From JACCTU01 sp963848525 (lineage in GTDB: Bacteria > Actinomycetota > Thermoleophilia > Gaiellales > Gaiellaceae): a stretch of DNA of 64,000 nucleotides. The notes beneath the pieces are model-generated. The model did not search any database and was not told the origin of the DNA. It worked only from the letters and a program-made list of their open reading frames with translations. Each line of letters starts with the position of its first letter. Position 1 is the first letter of the stretch. The position numbers were made by a program, and so were the translations under genes. Positions 54,048-62,701 of this stretch are shown in pieces. The stretch spans positions 434,001 to 498,000 of the forward strand of contig CAWKDZ010000001.1 in assembly GCA_963848525.1 (NCBI GenBank), given 5' to 3'.

Positions 54048-55378
54048 GGCTCGGTGTGGACGATCACCTCTCCGATTTCCGGCTGCTCCTGACGGATCCG
54101 CTCCTCGATCCGGCTCGCGTGGGCGTGTGCGTCCGCCAGCGGCGTCGCGCCGTCGAGGCGCAGGGTCAGGTACGCAACCGTGCCGTCGGCAGTGTTCAGG
54201 AACCGGAGCTCTAGCGGCGCCGTGCCGGTCTCCTCGCGCACGACGCGCGTGATCGCCGCCCGGTCGCGTTCCACCTCCGCGCCCTCGACCGTCTCGGTCA
54301 GCGGCTCGATGTGGGTCTGCACCGCCCCCGCCTCGGGCACCGCTTCGCGGATCGAGCGCTCGACCTGCTCCGCGAGCTCGTGCGCGTCGTCGAGCGGCAG
54401 CTCGCCGGGGAGCTTCAGGTGGAGCGAGATCCGGAGCTCCGGGCCTACGTTCAGCACGTTGACGTTGTGTACCTCGCGCACACCGGCGACCGCGAGCGCG
54501 GCGGCGTGCGCGCGGTCGCGCACCTCGGCCGCGTCGCCGGGCTCGACGTGGACGACCACGTCGCTGAGCGGGAGCGCTTCCCGCACCGCCGTCTCGACGG
54601 CGTCGGCCGCGGCGTGCCCCTGCCCGACCGCCGCGCCCGCGGGCACGCCGATGACGACGTCCGCGAACTGGCGGCCGGATGCCTCGCGCATCCGGAGCCG
54701 GCGCAGCTCGATCGCCGGCTCGAGCCGCTCGATCGCCTCGCGTGCGACCGCCTCGGCCGCGTCGGGCACGCGGTCCATCAGCACATCGATGTTGCCCCGG
54801 ATCAGCCGCGTCGCGGCAAGCAATACGAGCGCCGAGACGAAGAGCGCGGCGAGCGCGTCGGCCCCGGGGTAGCCGGCGCGCGCGAGCAGCAGCCCGGCGA
54901 GAACAGCCATGGAGCCTGCGAGGTCACTCCCGAAGTGGAGCGCGCTCGCCTCCAGTGCCGGGCTGCCGTGGCGCCGAGCGACCCGCAGCGAGAGCACCAT
55001 CCGGCTCGCGTCGACGGCGATCACGACACCGACGACGAGCAGCGCCCACCAGGTCACGTCGATGTCCGGCTCCGAGCCGAGGCGGCGGATCGCAGCGATC
55101 GCGACGATGCCGCTGAGCAGCGCGAGGATCGACGCCTCCGCAAGGGCGGCGAGGTGCTCGGCCTTCCCATGCCCGTACTCGTGGTGCCGGTCGGCGGGAC
55201 GTACCGCGACGCCGACCGCGAAGAACGTGAGCAGCGCGGCGACGAGGTCGGTCCCCGAGTGGAGCGCCTCCGACACGAGCCCGAGGCTGCCGGTCGCGAG
55301 CCCGGTGACGAGCTTCAGGACGACGAGTGCCGCGGCGGCGAACACAGAGACGAGTGCGGTGCGGCGCTGCGGACTCAC
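54044..55378 (-). CDS. cation diffusion facilitator transporter with duplicated C-terminal domain
   Basis: 444 aa from GTG 55378. Six helices in the first 200 residues: LKLVTGLATGSLGLVSEALHSGTDLVAALLTFFAVGVAVRPAD, HHEYGHGKAEHLAALAEASILALLSG, then ALHFGSDLAGSMAVLAGLLLARAG with the paired His/Asp metal sites. Two ferredoxin-like efflux CTDs follow (about 205-300, GHAAADAVETAVREALPLSDVVVHVEPGD, and about 300-444), where most CDFs have one. Zn, Mn, Fe or Cd efflux; substrate not evident. No reason is visible for its coupling to the tyrosine genes. Confidence 0.88.
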   Translation of the reverse strand: MSPQRRTALVSVFAAAALVVLKLVTGLATGSLGLVSEALHSGTDLVAALLTFFAVGVAVRPADRHHEYGHGKAEHLAALAEASILALLSGIVAIAAIRRLGSEPDIDVTWWALLVVGVVIAVDASRMVLSLRVARRHGSPALEASALHFGSDLAGSMAVLAGLLLARAGYPGADALAALFVSALVLLAATRLIRGNIDVLMDRVPDAAEAVAREAIERLEPAIELRRLRMREASGRQFADVVIGVPAGAAVGQGHAAADAVETAVREALPLSDVVVHVEPGDAAEVRDRAHAAALAVAGVREVHNVNVLNVGPELRISLHLKLPGELPLDDAHELAEQVERSIREAVPEAGAVQTHIEPLTETVEGAEVERDRAAITRVVREETGTAPLELRFLNTADGTVAYLTLRLDGATPLADAHAHASRIEERIRQEQPEIGEVIVHTEP

Positions 55379-55389
55379 GCGGTGAAGGC

Positions 55390-55557
55390 TAGGAGGGTTT
55401 GGCGGAGTAGGCCACGGTCTCGGGGTGCGCTGGGGGTCGCGAGGCAAGGACGCAGGGAGCGGCCGTATCCGCAGTGATACGGCCGCGACTGAGGACGCCG
55501 CATCGCGGCGTCCAGCGCGGCCCGAGGCCATCGCGCCTGCTTCGTCAAACCCTCCTA
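55390..55557. repeat. 168-base structured palindromic element, copy 2
   Basis: Same length and end sequences as 5952-6119 (TAGGAGGGTTTGGCG ... CGTCAAACCCTCCTA). The apical region (relative 53-72, 75-93, 95-109) is identical to copy 1; the arms differ at many sites but keep their pairing, e.g. relative 30-35/132-137 is GCCAGG/CCTGGC in copy 1 and CTCGGG/CCCGAG here. It lies upstream of the cation efflux start and contains the DUF2071 stop: on the minus strand TGA in AGGAGGGTTTGA. Orientation of the conserved core is the same as in copy 1. Confidence 0.85.
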
Positions 55558-56300
55558 ATAAGCCGCTCGAGCGGCCAGATGACGACGTCCTGCCGCTCCG
55601 AGTAGTGGAGCAGCGGCTCGCCTTCGAGCGCCACCGGCGCCAGCGTGTTCTCGCGCACCTCGGCCTCCGCCTCCTGGAGCGGCCAGGGGGCGTGGTGGAT
55701 CTGCGCGCCGTGGAGCTCGCCGGCGTGCTCGGTGTAGAGGCAGTAGCGCTCGGTCAGGAAGTGCTCGAGCGTGCCCTCCCCGGCCTCCGCGACCGGACCG
55801 ACGGGTCGGTAGGAGACGTCGAGCCCGGCGCCCACGCGCGAGCTGCGGTAGTCGATCCACTCACCGCGCCGGGCCGCGCTCATGCGCGCGTGGTGATACG
55901 GCAGGCGGTAGACCAGCCTGGCAGCCTCGACCGCGAACCGGCTCTCGGCGTCGAGCGAGAAGAACCAGATGCCCGGCTTGCCCTCGTACGTGACGTACGT
56001 CCGCGCGTTCACCTCGAGGAACGTCGAGAGGCCGGGCACCGGCGGCAGCCCGCGAAGACGTAAGCCGGTGATGCAGAACGGCGTCACGCCGATCCACGCG
56101 TTGCCCTGGTGCGTGTCGAGCGGCAGCCGGTCGGGCAGCAGCTCGCGCACCTCGTCCGCGTCGACGCGCCAGTGCATGAACAGCAGCCGGTCCCACGTCT
56201 GTCCCTGGAGCCACGAGCCCTCGGGCAGCGGCCACGGGCGGTGGTCGAGCCGGTCGAGCGCCGCGCCCTGGCGGGCCGGCGCCTGGAGCAGGTCGATCAG
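55545..56300 (-). CDS. DUF2071 family protein (acetoacetate decarboxylase-like fold)
   Basis: Up to 251 aa. RPWPLPEGSWLQGQTWDRLLFMHWRVDADEVRELLPDRLPLDTHQGNAWIGVTPF is the DUF2071 opening, extending upstream of the first ATG (56177). In that frame the earliest codon after the hppD stop is a CTG at 56300, one base beyond the TGA, so CTG is a candidate start. Then VNARTYVTYEGKPGIWFFSLDAESRFAVEAARLVYRLPYHHARM and FLTERYCLYTEHAGELHGAQIHHAPWPLQEAEAEVRENTLA complete it. Unknown reaction. The stop codon is part of the structured repeat. Confidence 0.8.
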   Translation of the reverse strand: MIDLLQAPARQGAALDRLDHRPWPLPEGSWLQGQTWDRLLFMHWRVDADEVRELLPDRLPLDTHQGNAWIGVTPFCITGLRLRGLPPVPGLSTFLEVNARTYVTYEGKPGIWFFSLDAESRFAVEAARLVYRLPYHHARMSAARRGEWIDYRSSRVGAGLDVSYRPVGPVAEAGEGTLEHFLTERYCLYTEHAGELHGAQIHHAPWPLQEAEAEVRENTLAPVALEGEPLLHYSERQDVVIWPLERLIRRV

Positions 56301-56301
56301 C

Positions 56302-57402
56302 TCAGAGATTGCCGCGGAGGGCCTGCTCGCGCTCGATCGCCTCGAAGAGCGCCTTGAAGTTGCCCTCCCCGAAGCCGCGCGCGCCGTGCCGCTCGATCAC
56401 CTCGAAGAAGAGCGTCGGGCGGTCCTGCGCGGTCTTCGTGAAGACCTGCAGGAGGTAGCCGTCGTCGTCGCGATCGGCCAGGATGCGCAGCCGCCGCAGG
56501 TCCTCCCACGACTCCTCGATCTCGCCGACGCGGTCGCCGACGTCCTCGTAGTACGCCTCGGGCGTCGCGAGGAAGAGGACGCCGCGGCTCTTCAGCATGT
56601 CGACGGTCTCGACGATGTTGCTCGAGGTCAGCGCGACGTGCTGCGAGCCCGGGCCGTGGTTGAACTCGAGGTACTCCTCGATCTGGCTCTTCCGCTTGCC
56701 CTCGGCCGGCTCGTTGATCGGGAACTTGATCTTTCCCTCGCCGTCGGTGAGCACCTTCGACATCAGCGCCGAATACTCCGTCGAGATCGACTCGTCGCTG
56801 AAGTGGATCATCTCGGTCATCCCGAAGACGCGCTCGTAGAACTCGACCCAGTGGTTCATGCGGCCCAGCTCGACGTTGCCGACGACATGGTCGATCTGGA
56901 GCAGCCCGACGCCGGGGTCGCTCCCGTTCGTCGACTCCTGCGCGACGTAACCGGGCAGGTACGCGCCCTCGTAGCCGGCGCGGTTCACGAACGTGTGCAC
57001 GACGTCGCCGTAGGTCGCGATCGTGGCGAGCTCGACGGTGCCGAACTCGTCCTCCTCGACGTGCGGCTCGGTGATGCCGCGCGCACCGCGCTGGACGGCC
57101 TCGCGGTACGCCGCCTTCGCGTCGGGGACGCGGAGCGCGATGTCCTTGAGACCGTCGCCGTGGAGGTACGCGAACTCGCAGACGGGCGAGTCGCGCCGCA
57201 GGCCGCTCGTGACGACGAGGCGGACCTCGCCCTGCTCGAGCACGTAGGACGCGCGGTCGCGGACGCCGGTCTCGGGACCCGCGTACGCGCTCCGGTGGAA
57301 GCCGAACGCGTGCTCGTAGAAGTACGCGGCCTGCTTCGCGTTCCCCACCCAGAGCTCGACGTGATCCCAGCCCTCGAGGGGCATGAAATCGGTGTCGCTC
57401 AT
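56302..57402 (-). CDS. hppD: 4-hydroxyphenylpyruvate dioxygenase
   Basis: 366 aa from ATG 57402. Converts 4-hydroxyphenylpyruvate to homogentisate. Two VOC domains: MPLEGWDHVELWVGNAKQAAYFYEHAFGFHRSAYAG and LLQIDHVVGNVELGRMNHWVEFYERVFGM; iron ligands in LQIDHV (His), SQHVALTSSNIVETV (His) and PTLFFEVIERHGARGFGEGNFKALFEAIEREQ (Glu), the invariant C-terminus. First step of the set completed by hmgA and the FAH-family gene downstream. Confidence 0.96.
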   Translation of the reverse strand: MSDTDFMPLEGWDHVELWVGNAKQAAYFYEHAFGFHRSAYAGPETGVRDRASYVLEQGEVRLVVTSGLRRDSPVCEFAYLHGDGLKDIALRVPDAKAAYREAVQRGARGITEPHVEEDEFGTVELATIATYGDVVHTFVNRAGYEGAYLPGYVAQESTNGSDPGVGLLQIDHVVGNVELGRMNHWVEFYERVFGMTEMIHFSDESISTEYSALMSKVLTDGEGKIKFPINEPAEGKRKSQIEEYLEFNHGPGSQHVALTSSNIVETVDMLKSRGVLFLATPEAYYEDVGDRVGEIEESWEDLRRLRILADRDDDGYLLQVFTKTAQDRPTLFFEVIERHGARGFGEGNFKALFEAIEREQALRGNL

Positions 57403-57412
57403 CGCGCTGATC

Positions 57413-58303
57413 TTACTCGGCTGCGGGGAACTCGCTGCGCGGCCGCGCCAGGGCGATCCCGGCCGCGATTCCGAGGCCGCCGGCGACCTGGACGAGCGTC
57501 ATCCGCTCCGAGAGGATCAGGAGCGCGAAGAGAGCGCCGAAGAACGGCTGGAGGTTCGCGAACAGCGACGACCGCGACGGGCCGACGCGGCGGAGTGCGG
57601 TGAACCAGAGGATGTTCGTGATCACGAGCGGCCCGACGACGGCCACGCCGAAGATCACCCAGACGAGCGGCGGGAGGTCCCAGTCCTGCGTCGCGAGCTG
57701 GCGGCTTGCCGTGGGGAGCAGCAGCCCGGCGCCCATCAGCAGCGCGAGCGCGCTGACGCGGAAGGGCGAGTAGCGGCGCATCAGCGGCGAGATCGCGACG
57801 GAGTAGACCGCCCACGTCGCCGCGCCGAGGAGCGCGAGCGCGATCCCGGTCGGGCTTCCGGCGACCGAGCCCTCGGCTCCCACAGCGACGAGCACGACGC
57901 CCGCGAAGCTGACCGCCGCCGCCGCGACGAAGCGCTTCGAGAGCCGCTCGACGCCGCTCAGGGTCGCGGCGAGGATCGTGAAGATCGGCAGCGTCCCGAA
58001 CACGAGCGCGGCAGTGCTCGCCGTCGTGTACGTGAGCGAGTAGACGAACGCGATCTGGTTGAGCCAGATCCCGACCACGACGGCGCCGAAGAGAAGGGCG
58101 AGGTCGCGGCGCCGCATCCGCAGCGAGCGCTCGAGCGCAAATGCGACCCCCGCGAACAGGAGGGCGGCCGTCGTGAAGCGCAGGCTCGAGTACGCGAGCG
58201 GCTGGAAGCCGTGGTCGAGGACGTACTTCGTCAGCGTGAAGTTGAGGCTCCAGATCAGGACCGTGACGAGCAGCCCGACCTCGGCCGGAGAGAGGCGGCG
58301 CAC
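57413..58303 (-). CDS. EamA/DMT family transporter
   Basis: 296 aa from GTG 58303. Ten helices in two EamA repeats: VGLLVTVLIWSLNFTLTKYVLDHGFQPLAYSSLRFTTAALLFAGVAF and GIALALLGAATWAVYSVAISPLMRRYSPFRVSALALLMGAGLLL, with VGPSRSSLFANLQPFFGALFALLILSERMTLVQVAGGLGIAAGIAL closing. Exporter of metabolites or amino acids; given its position ahead of hppD an aromatic compound is conceivable but unproven. Confidence 0.88.
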   Translation of the reverse strand: MRRLSPAEVGLLVTVLIWSLNFTLTKYVLDHGFQPLAYSSLRFTTAALLFAGVAFALERSLRMRRRDLALLFGAVVVGIWLNQIAFVYSLTYTTASTAALVFGTLPIFTILAATLSGVERLSKRFVAAAAVSFAGVVLVAVGAEGSVAGSPTGIALALLGAATWAVYSVAISPLMRRYSPFRVSALALLMGAGLLLPTASRQLATQDWDLPPLVWVIFGVAVVGPLVITNILWFTALRRVGPSRSSLFANLQPFFGALFALLILSERMTLVQVAGGLGIAAGIALARPRSEFPAAE

Positions 58304-58342
58304 GGCGGCGGACGCTAGCGGCGGTGCGTTACGGTTTGCGCC

Positions 58343-58612
58343 ATGGCCGAGCCGACCCGCGACGACGTCGACGCGCTCGTCGGGCCCGCGACGCCGCACT
58401 TCGCGTACCAGCTGCGCGCGCGCGTCAGGGAGCTGATCGCGGAGCTGCCCGAGGACCACGACGTGCGGCGCTACGGCGAGCAGCAGATCGAGCGGCTCGA
58501 CCGGCTCGGGCACGCGTCGTCGAAGGCCGAGGACGGCCCGCGCGAGCCGCGGACGCGGATCGGCTGGGAGACGATCCCGAGCTCGGCGCCCGAGTACGAC
58601 CCCCAGAAGTAA
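58343..58612 (+). CDS. conserved hypothetical protein
   Basis: 89 aa from ATG 58343. Charged, helical N-terminal half (DDVDALVGPATPHFAYQLRARVRELIAELPEDHDVRRYGEQQIERLDRLG), disordered tail. No family recognised. Its TAA overlaps the next gene's start (TAATC), implying translation coupling with the FabL-type reductase. Confidence 0.65.
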   Translation: MAEPTRDDVDALVGPATPHFAYQLRARVRELIAELPEDHDVRRYGEQQIERLDRLGHASSKAEDGPREPRTRIGWETIPSSAPEYDPQK

Positions 58613-59337
58613 TCGAGACCGCGCTCGTCACCGGCGGGACGCGCGGGATCGGCAAGGCGATCGCGCTGCGGTTCGCACGCGACGGCGCGAAGCGCGTGGC
58701 GGTCGGCTACCTGCGGAACGACCGCGCCGCCGAGGAGACCGCGGACGAGCTGCGAGCCGTGGGCGCCGAACCGGTCCTCGTGCGCGGCAACATCAGCTCG
58801 CAACGCGTGCTCGACGAGGTCGAGGCGCTCGGCCCGCTCGACGCGCTCGTGCACAACGCGGCCACAGGCGTGATCCGGCCCGCGCTCGAAACCGAGGCGA
58901 GGCACTGGGAGTGGACGCTGACTGCGAACGCACGCGCCCTGCTCGACCTCACGCGAGTCGCAGCTCCGAACATGCCGAGTGGCTCCTCGATCGTCGGCGT
59001 CTCGTCGCTCGGGTCGACCCGGGTGATGGAGAACTACGTCCTCGTCGGCACCTCGAAGGCTGCGCTCGAGTCGCTCGTTCGCTACCTGGCGGTCGAGCTC
59101 GCCCCGCGGGGGATTCGCGTCAACGCCGTGTCGGCGGGCGTCGTCGAGACCGGCGCGCTCGAGCACTTCCCGAACCGCGAGCAGATGGTCGAGCAGAGCC
59201 TCGCGCGCACGCCGAAGGGACGGCTGGTCGAGCCCGAGGACCTCGCAGACGCGGTCGCGTTCCTCTGCTCGCCGCAGGCCGAGATGGTCTGCGGGCACAC
59301 GCTGATCGTGGACGGCGGCTTCTCCCTGCTGGCCTGA
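58612..59337 (+). CDS. fabL: FabL-type enoyl-[acyl-carrier-protein] reductase (NADPH)
   Basis: 241 aa. ALVTGGTRGIGKAIALRFARDGAKRVAVGYLRNDRAAEETADELRAVGAEPVLVRGNIS, NAATGVIRPALE, and VSSLGSTRVMENYVLVGTSKAALESLVRYLAVELAPRGIRVNAVSAGVVETGALEHFPNREQM follow Bacillus subtilis FabL closely, including the Tyr-x6-Lys spacing of enoyl reductases rather than FabG's YxxxK. No ATG, GTG or TTG is in frame upstream of the dinucleotide site: the codon overlapping the preceding TAA is ATC (58612-58614), where TAATG would be expected. Either an ATC start or a base error. With FabI at 982 the genome has two enoyl reductases. Confidence 0.86.
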   Translation: METALVTGGTRGIGKAIALRFARDGAKRVAVGYLRNDRAAEETADELRAVGAEPVLVRGNISSQRVLDEVEALGPLDALVHNAATGVIRPALETEARHWEWTLTANARALLDLTRVAAPNMPSGSSIVGVSSLGSTRVMENYVLVGTSKAALESLVRYLAVELAPRGIRVNAVSAGVVETGALEHFPNREQMVEQSLARTPKGRLVEPEDLADAVAFLCSPQAEMVCGHTLIVDGGFSLLA

Positions 59338-59385
59338 CCAAGCAACACAGTGTTACTTGTGCCCGCTTGGCGCTATCGTCGGCGC

Positions 59386-60012
59386 GTGGAGCCCACCGAC
59401 GAGAACCTGCGCGCGTGGGACAAGGCGCACCCGCCGGCCGAGAGCGGCGAGGCGGCTCTCCCCGAGCAGGTTCGCGGGTCGCTCTCCGACCTGAGCGGCA
59501 AGCGAGTCCTGCACATCGGCTGCGGCTCGGGCGCCGCGACCGTCGAGTTCGTCGAGCGCGGCGCGAGCGTCACCGGCATCGACCAATCCGAGGGCGCGCT
59601 CGAGCTCGCCCGCGAGCGCGGGCCGTCCGTGCTCTGGATCCACTCCGAGTTGGACACGGTTCCCGCCGAGCTGCAGCGCGCGCGCTTCGACCTCGCCTAC
59701 GTCGGTCCCGGCGTCGCCCAGGACGTTCGCGACCTCGATCTGTTCGCGGGCTCGATCGCCGCGTCGCTCAAGCCGGGCGCCGACCTACTGCTTTTCGACG
59801 ACCATCCCGCCGCGCTCTGCCTGGACGGGCTGATGCACTGGCGCGAGGACTACTTCGCGTCGGGCTTCCACCGACTCGGCCAGCTCGTCGGCGCGCTGGG
59901 GCGCCACGAGCTCATCGTGCGTGCGCTCGAGGAGTACCCCGCCGGCCCCGGCTCGTTCCACGACTCGCGCGTCCCGGGAAACGTCCTCGTGCACGCACGG
60001 AGGACGCGTTAG
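59386..60012 (+). CDS. class I SAM-dependent methyltransferase
   Basis: 208 aa from GTG 59386. VLHIGCGSGAATVEFVERGASVTGIDQSEGALELARERGPSVLWIHSEL (motifs I and II) is Methyltransf_11/25-like; FDLAYVGPGVAQDVRDLDLFAGSIAASLKPGADLLLFDDHP is the following strand and Asp-rich loop. Substrate unknown. Converges on proline dehydrogenase with a 4-base stop overlap. A TATCGT box 12 bases upstream could be a -10 of a near-leaderless mRNA. Confidence 0.8.
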   Translation: MEPTDENLRAWDKAHPPAESGEAALPEQVRGSLSDLSGKRVLHIGCGSGAATVEFVERGASVTGIDQSEGALELARERGPSVLWIHSELDTVPAELQRARFDLAYVGPGVAQDVRDLDLFAGSIAASLKPGADLLLFDDHPAALCLDGLMHWREDYFASGFHRLGQLVGALGRHELIVRALEEYPAGPGSFHDSRVPGNVLVHARRTR

Positions 60013-60911
60013 GAGGAGCCGTTCCGCCCGAGCAGGCGTCCGACCGTGTCCGCCGCGACGTAGCCCGCGATCCGCGGGTTCTCCTGGAGCCGCCGCAGCG
60101 AGTACTCGTACCACTGCCGCCCGAACGGAACGTAGATGCGTAGCCGCTCGCCGTCGCGCACGAGCTCGTCGCCGAGTTGCTCGCGGACGCCGAGCAGCAT
60201 CTGGAACTCGTAGCGCTCGCGCGCGCGCAGCTTCGCCTCCTCGATCAGGTACTCGTCGTGCGTGGCGATGCCGACGTGCGAGGCCGTCTCGAGCAGCGCC
60301 TCGAGGCAGCGCACGAAGTTCTCGCGGACCTCGTCGAAGTCCGTGTACGCGATCGCCCACGGCTCGAGGTAGATGCCCTTGCAGATGCGGACACTCGGCT
60401 CGAGCTCGGCGAGGTCGGCGATGTCGTCGAGCGTCCGCCGCAGCCGGGCCTGGAGCACGACGCCGACGTTGTCGAGCCCCGCCTCGCGCAGGTACCGGTA
60501 GAGCCGCAGCGTGTCGTCGGTCGTGGACGAGTCCTCCATGTCGATCCGCACGAAGTTGCCGCTCTCGGCGGCGTGCCGGACGACGGTCTCGAGGTTCCGC
60601 CGGCAGAGCTTGTAGCCGAGCTTGAGCCCGAGCCCCGTCAGCTTCACCGAGACGTTCGAGTCGAGCTCGTGCTCGCGAATCGCCTCGAAGACGTCGTGGT
60701 ACGCGTGCACGATCTCACCCGCCTCGTAGGGCTTCGCGACCTCCTCGCCGAGGACGTCGATCGTCGCGGTCTTGCCGTCCGAGTTCAGCTCCTGGACGGT
60801 CGAGACCGCGTCCTCGAGCAGTTCGCCCGCGATGTAGCGGCCCGCGATCCTGCGCACGGCAGTCCTCGGAACCGTGGGCAGGAGGCGAACGATCGCGCTG
60901 TCGAGCAGCAA
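60009..60911 (-). CDS. proline dehydrogenase
   Basis: 300 aa from TTG 60911, with TACAAT 12 bases upstream. FAD-linked oxidation of proline to pyrroline-5-carboxylate. TIM-barrel motifs: NVSVKLTGLGLKLGYKLC, FVRIDMEDSSTTDDTLRLYRYLREAG, VGVVLQARLRRTLDD, RICKGIYLEPWAIAYTD, GIATHDEYLIEEA, YEFQMLLGVREQLGDELV, RIYVPFGRQWYEYSLRRLQENP. The monofunctional form; no pyrroline-5-carboxylate dehydrogenase is adjacent. Confidence 0.93.
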   Translation of the reverse strand: MLLDSAIVRLLPTVPRTAVRRIAGRYIAGELLEDAVSTVQELNSDGKTATIDVLGEEVAKPYEAGEIVHAYHDVFEAIREHELDSNVSVKLTGLGLKLGYKLCRRNLETVVRHAAESGNFVRIDMEDSSTTDDTLRLYRYLREAGLDNVGVVLQARLRRTLDDIADLAELEPSVRICKGIYLEPWAIAYTDFDEVRENFVRCLEALLETASHVGIATHDEYLIEEAKLRARERYEFQMLLGVREQLGDELVRDGERLRIYVPFGRQWYEYSLRRLQENPRIAGYVAADTVGRLLGRNGSS

Positions 60912-60987
60912 GGGCGGCGCGATTGTAAAGGTGGAGACCCCTCGGACGAGGGAGCCGCGCGACCCAGGACGAGCCGACTTTCGAAGA

Positions 60988-61492
60988 GTGCTGAAGAAGT
61001 TCTCCGGCGTGCTGATCGTGTTCGTCATCGCCGCGGCCGGCATGACCGCCTCGACAGCGCTGGCGCTGCGGATGGTGCGGCCCGCGGACGAGCCAAACCT
61101 CTACCGCCCCGCACCGTCCCCGACTGCGAAGCAGCGCAAGGCACATCCCTGGGACGAGCCGTGCGCGACCGCGAACACGGAAGTGACGGCGCTGGAGACC
61201 TATGCTCGGCTACGGGGCACCGTCCTACCAGCAGCTCGGCCGAGAGCTCATCTCGATCAACGTCCGTCTCCTCGTCACGCTTCGGCAGAAGAACGTCGAG
61301 GGCGCTGCCGCTCGGCGTTTCCTGGCCCGCTTCGAGCGCGGGATCGCCGACGACCGCGTCGGCCTCGCGCACGCGCTGAACCCCGTTGCACTCGAGCGCT
61401 GGATCACGCAGAGCCAGGAAGGCAACGCCACGCTCGCGAACCTCGCGAAGCGCATCGGCGCCCCGCACTGCGCCGAGTACTTCGGGAACTAG
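60988..61492 (+). CDS. membrane-anchored protein of unknown function (frame break near 61201)
   Basis: From GTG 60988: VLKKFSGVLIVFVIAAAGMTASTALALRMVRP is a signal/anchor helix, then APSPTAKQRKAHPWDEPCATANTEVTALET. At ACCTATGCTC the frame shifts by one base into LGYGAPSYQQLGRELISINVRLLVTLRQKNVEGAAARRFLARFERGIADD..LANLAKRIGAPHCAEYFGN. The two halves make a plausible 167-aa protein with two Cys. No family recognised. A lone ATG at 61202 could start the second half, but without its export signal. Confidence 0.55.
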
Positions 61493-61498
61493 GCCTAG

Positions 61499-62683
61499 CT
61501 AGGGCTTACGCGGGGGGAGGAAGACGAAGCCGCCCGCGAGCGTGTCGGCCTCGCGCTTCCGCAAGGCGACGCAGTCGACGCGCCGTTGCCGCACTTCGCG
61601 GGTCACGCCGCGGAACGCTGCGTAGGCCGGCTTCTTCGACCCGTCCGCCCAGAGCAACCCGGACTGCCACCCGACGAGACGCCGCTCGTCGGTGAGCAGG
61701 AAGTTGAAGAACGAGGCGACGTGCGGCTGGCAGTACGCGAAGCGCACGGCGTCGACGAGCTGCTCGGCGTGCAGCGCGTCGGGCCCGACGGTTCGCGCGC
61801 GCTCGACGCCGCTGTAGAGCGAGCGCTTCGCGGAGGTGACCGTCGTCTCGAAGCCGTCCTCGAGGTACCAGATGCGCGCGCCGCGGCCGATCGTCGGCTG
61901 GTCCGTGCCCGCGAACGCGTCTTCGTAGGCTGCGACGAGCTTGTCGTGGTCGCCCTGCCCGATCGACCCGGTGTTGGGGTGCCGCGCGAACGGGCTCTCG
62001 AGCGAGAAGTCGCCGTACGGATGGTGGCCGACGTTGTCGAACAGCGGCCGCGTCCTCCCCAGGCCGCGGTACGCCTCGCCGAGCTTGCGGACGAAGAGGC
62101 CGGGCGAGTGGCTCGCGTTCGTCGTCGCGTAGGGGTTGTCGTTGCCGCGCGGCGAGGTGTCCGTCATCAGGTTCAGGCGCGAGCGGAGCGGCTTGAGCGT
62201 GTCGTAGCAATGCGCGAGCAGGAGCGCGTAGTCGCGCGGGGCGCTGCTCACGCCCGCCTCGAACTGCGGCTGCCAGAAGTCGTTCGAGTTGACCTCGTTC
62301 CAGATCGTCACGTCGTTGACCATGGGGTAGCGCGCCAGCGCGTCACGCACGAACGCGCAGAACTGCGAGCGCTCGGCGGCGCTCCGCGGTGCCTCGCGCG
62401 CCGGCCCCGAGACCGTCAGCACGATCCGCATCGGGAACGTGCCGCCGACGACGCGGTTCATCGTCACGACGTCCGTGCGCGTCAGCTTGGAGCTTCCGCG
62501 CCGCCAGGTCAGCGGCACGCGGAGCGCGCCGATCCCGAGGTCGCGGAGCGCGGTCGTCGCCGCGGTCGGGTGTCCCGTCCACTTCAGCTGGTCGTCGACG
62601 ATCCCGACGACGAGGTCGGAGTCCGCCCGGGCGGCGGGCGTCAGAACGAGCGCGAGTAGGATCGTGCCGAGGAGGCGCCGCAC
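61499..62683 (-). CDS. secreted glycoside hydrolase, clan GH-A fold
   Basis: 394 aa from GTG 62683. Signal peptide (LLGTILLALVLTPAARA). Barrel markers: LRDLGIGALRVPLTWRRG, the acid/base Glu in NDVTIWNEVNS (Glu130), DNVGHHPYGDFSLESPFA and the probable nucleophile in RIWYLEDGFETT (Glu275), FAYCQPHVASFFNFLLTDE. Similar to GH5/GH39/GH10-like actinobacterial proteins of uncertain specificity. Four or more Cys. Not linked to the sugar operon. Confidence 0.78.
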   Translation of the reverse strand: MRRLLGTILLALVLTPAARADSDLVVGIVDDQLKWTGHPTAATTALRDLGIGALRVPLTWRRGSSKLTRTDVVTMNRVVGGTFPMRIVLTVSGPAREAPRSAAERSQFCAFVRDALARYPMVNDVTIWNEVNSNDFWQPQFEAGVSSAPRDYALLLAHCYDTLKPLRSRLNLMTDTSPRGNDNPYATTNASHSPGLFVRKLGEAYRGLGRTRPLFDNVGHHPYGDFSLESPFARHPNTGSIGQGDHDKLVAAYEDAFAGTDQPTIGRGARIWYLEDGFETTVTSAKRSLYSGVERARTVGPDALHAEQLVDAVRFAYCQPHVASFFNFLLTDERRLVGWQSGLLWADGSKKPAYAAFRGVTREVRQRRVDCVALRKREADTLAGGFVFLPPRKP

Positions 62684-62701
62684 GCCCCCGGTATCGGCAA
62701 A

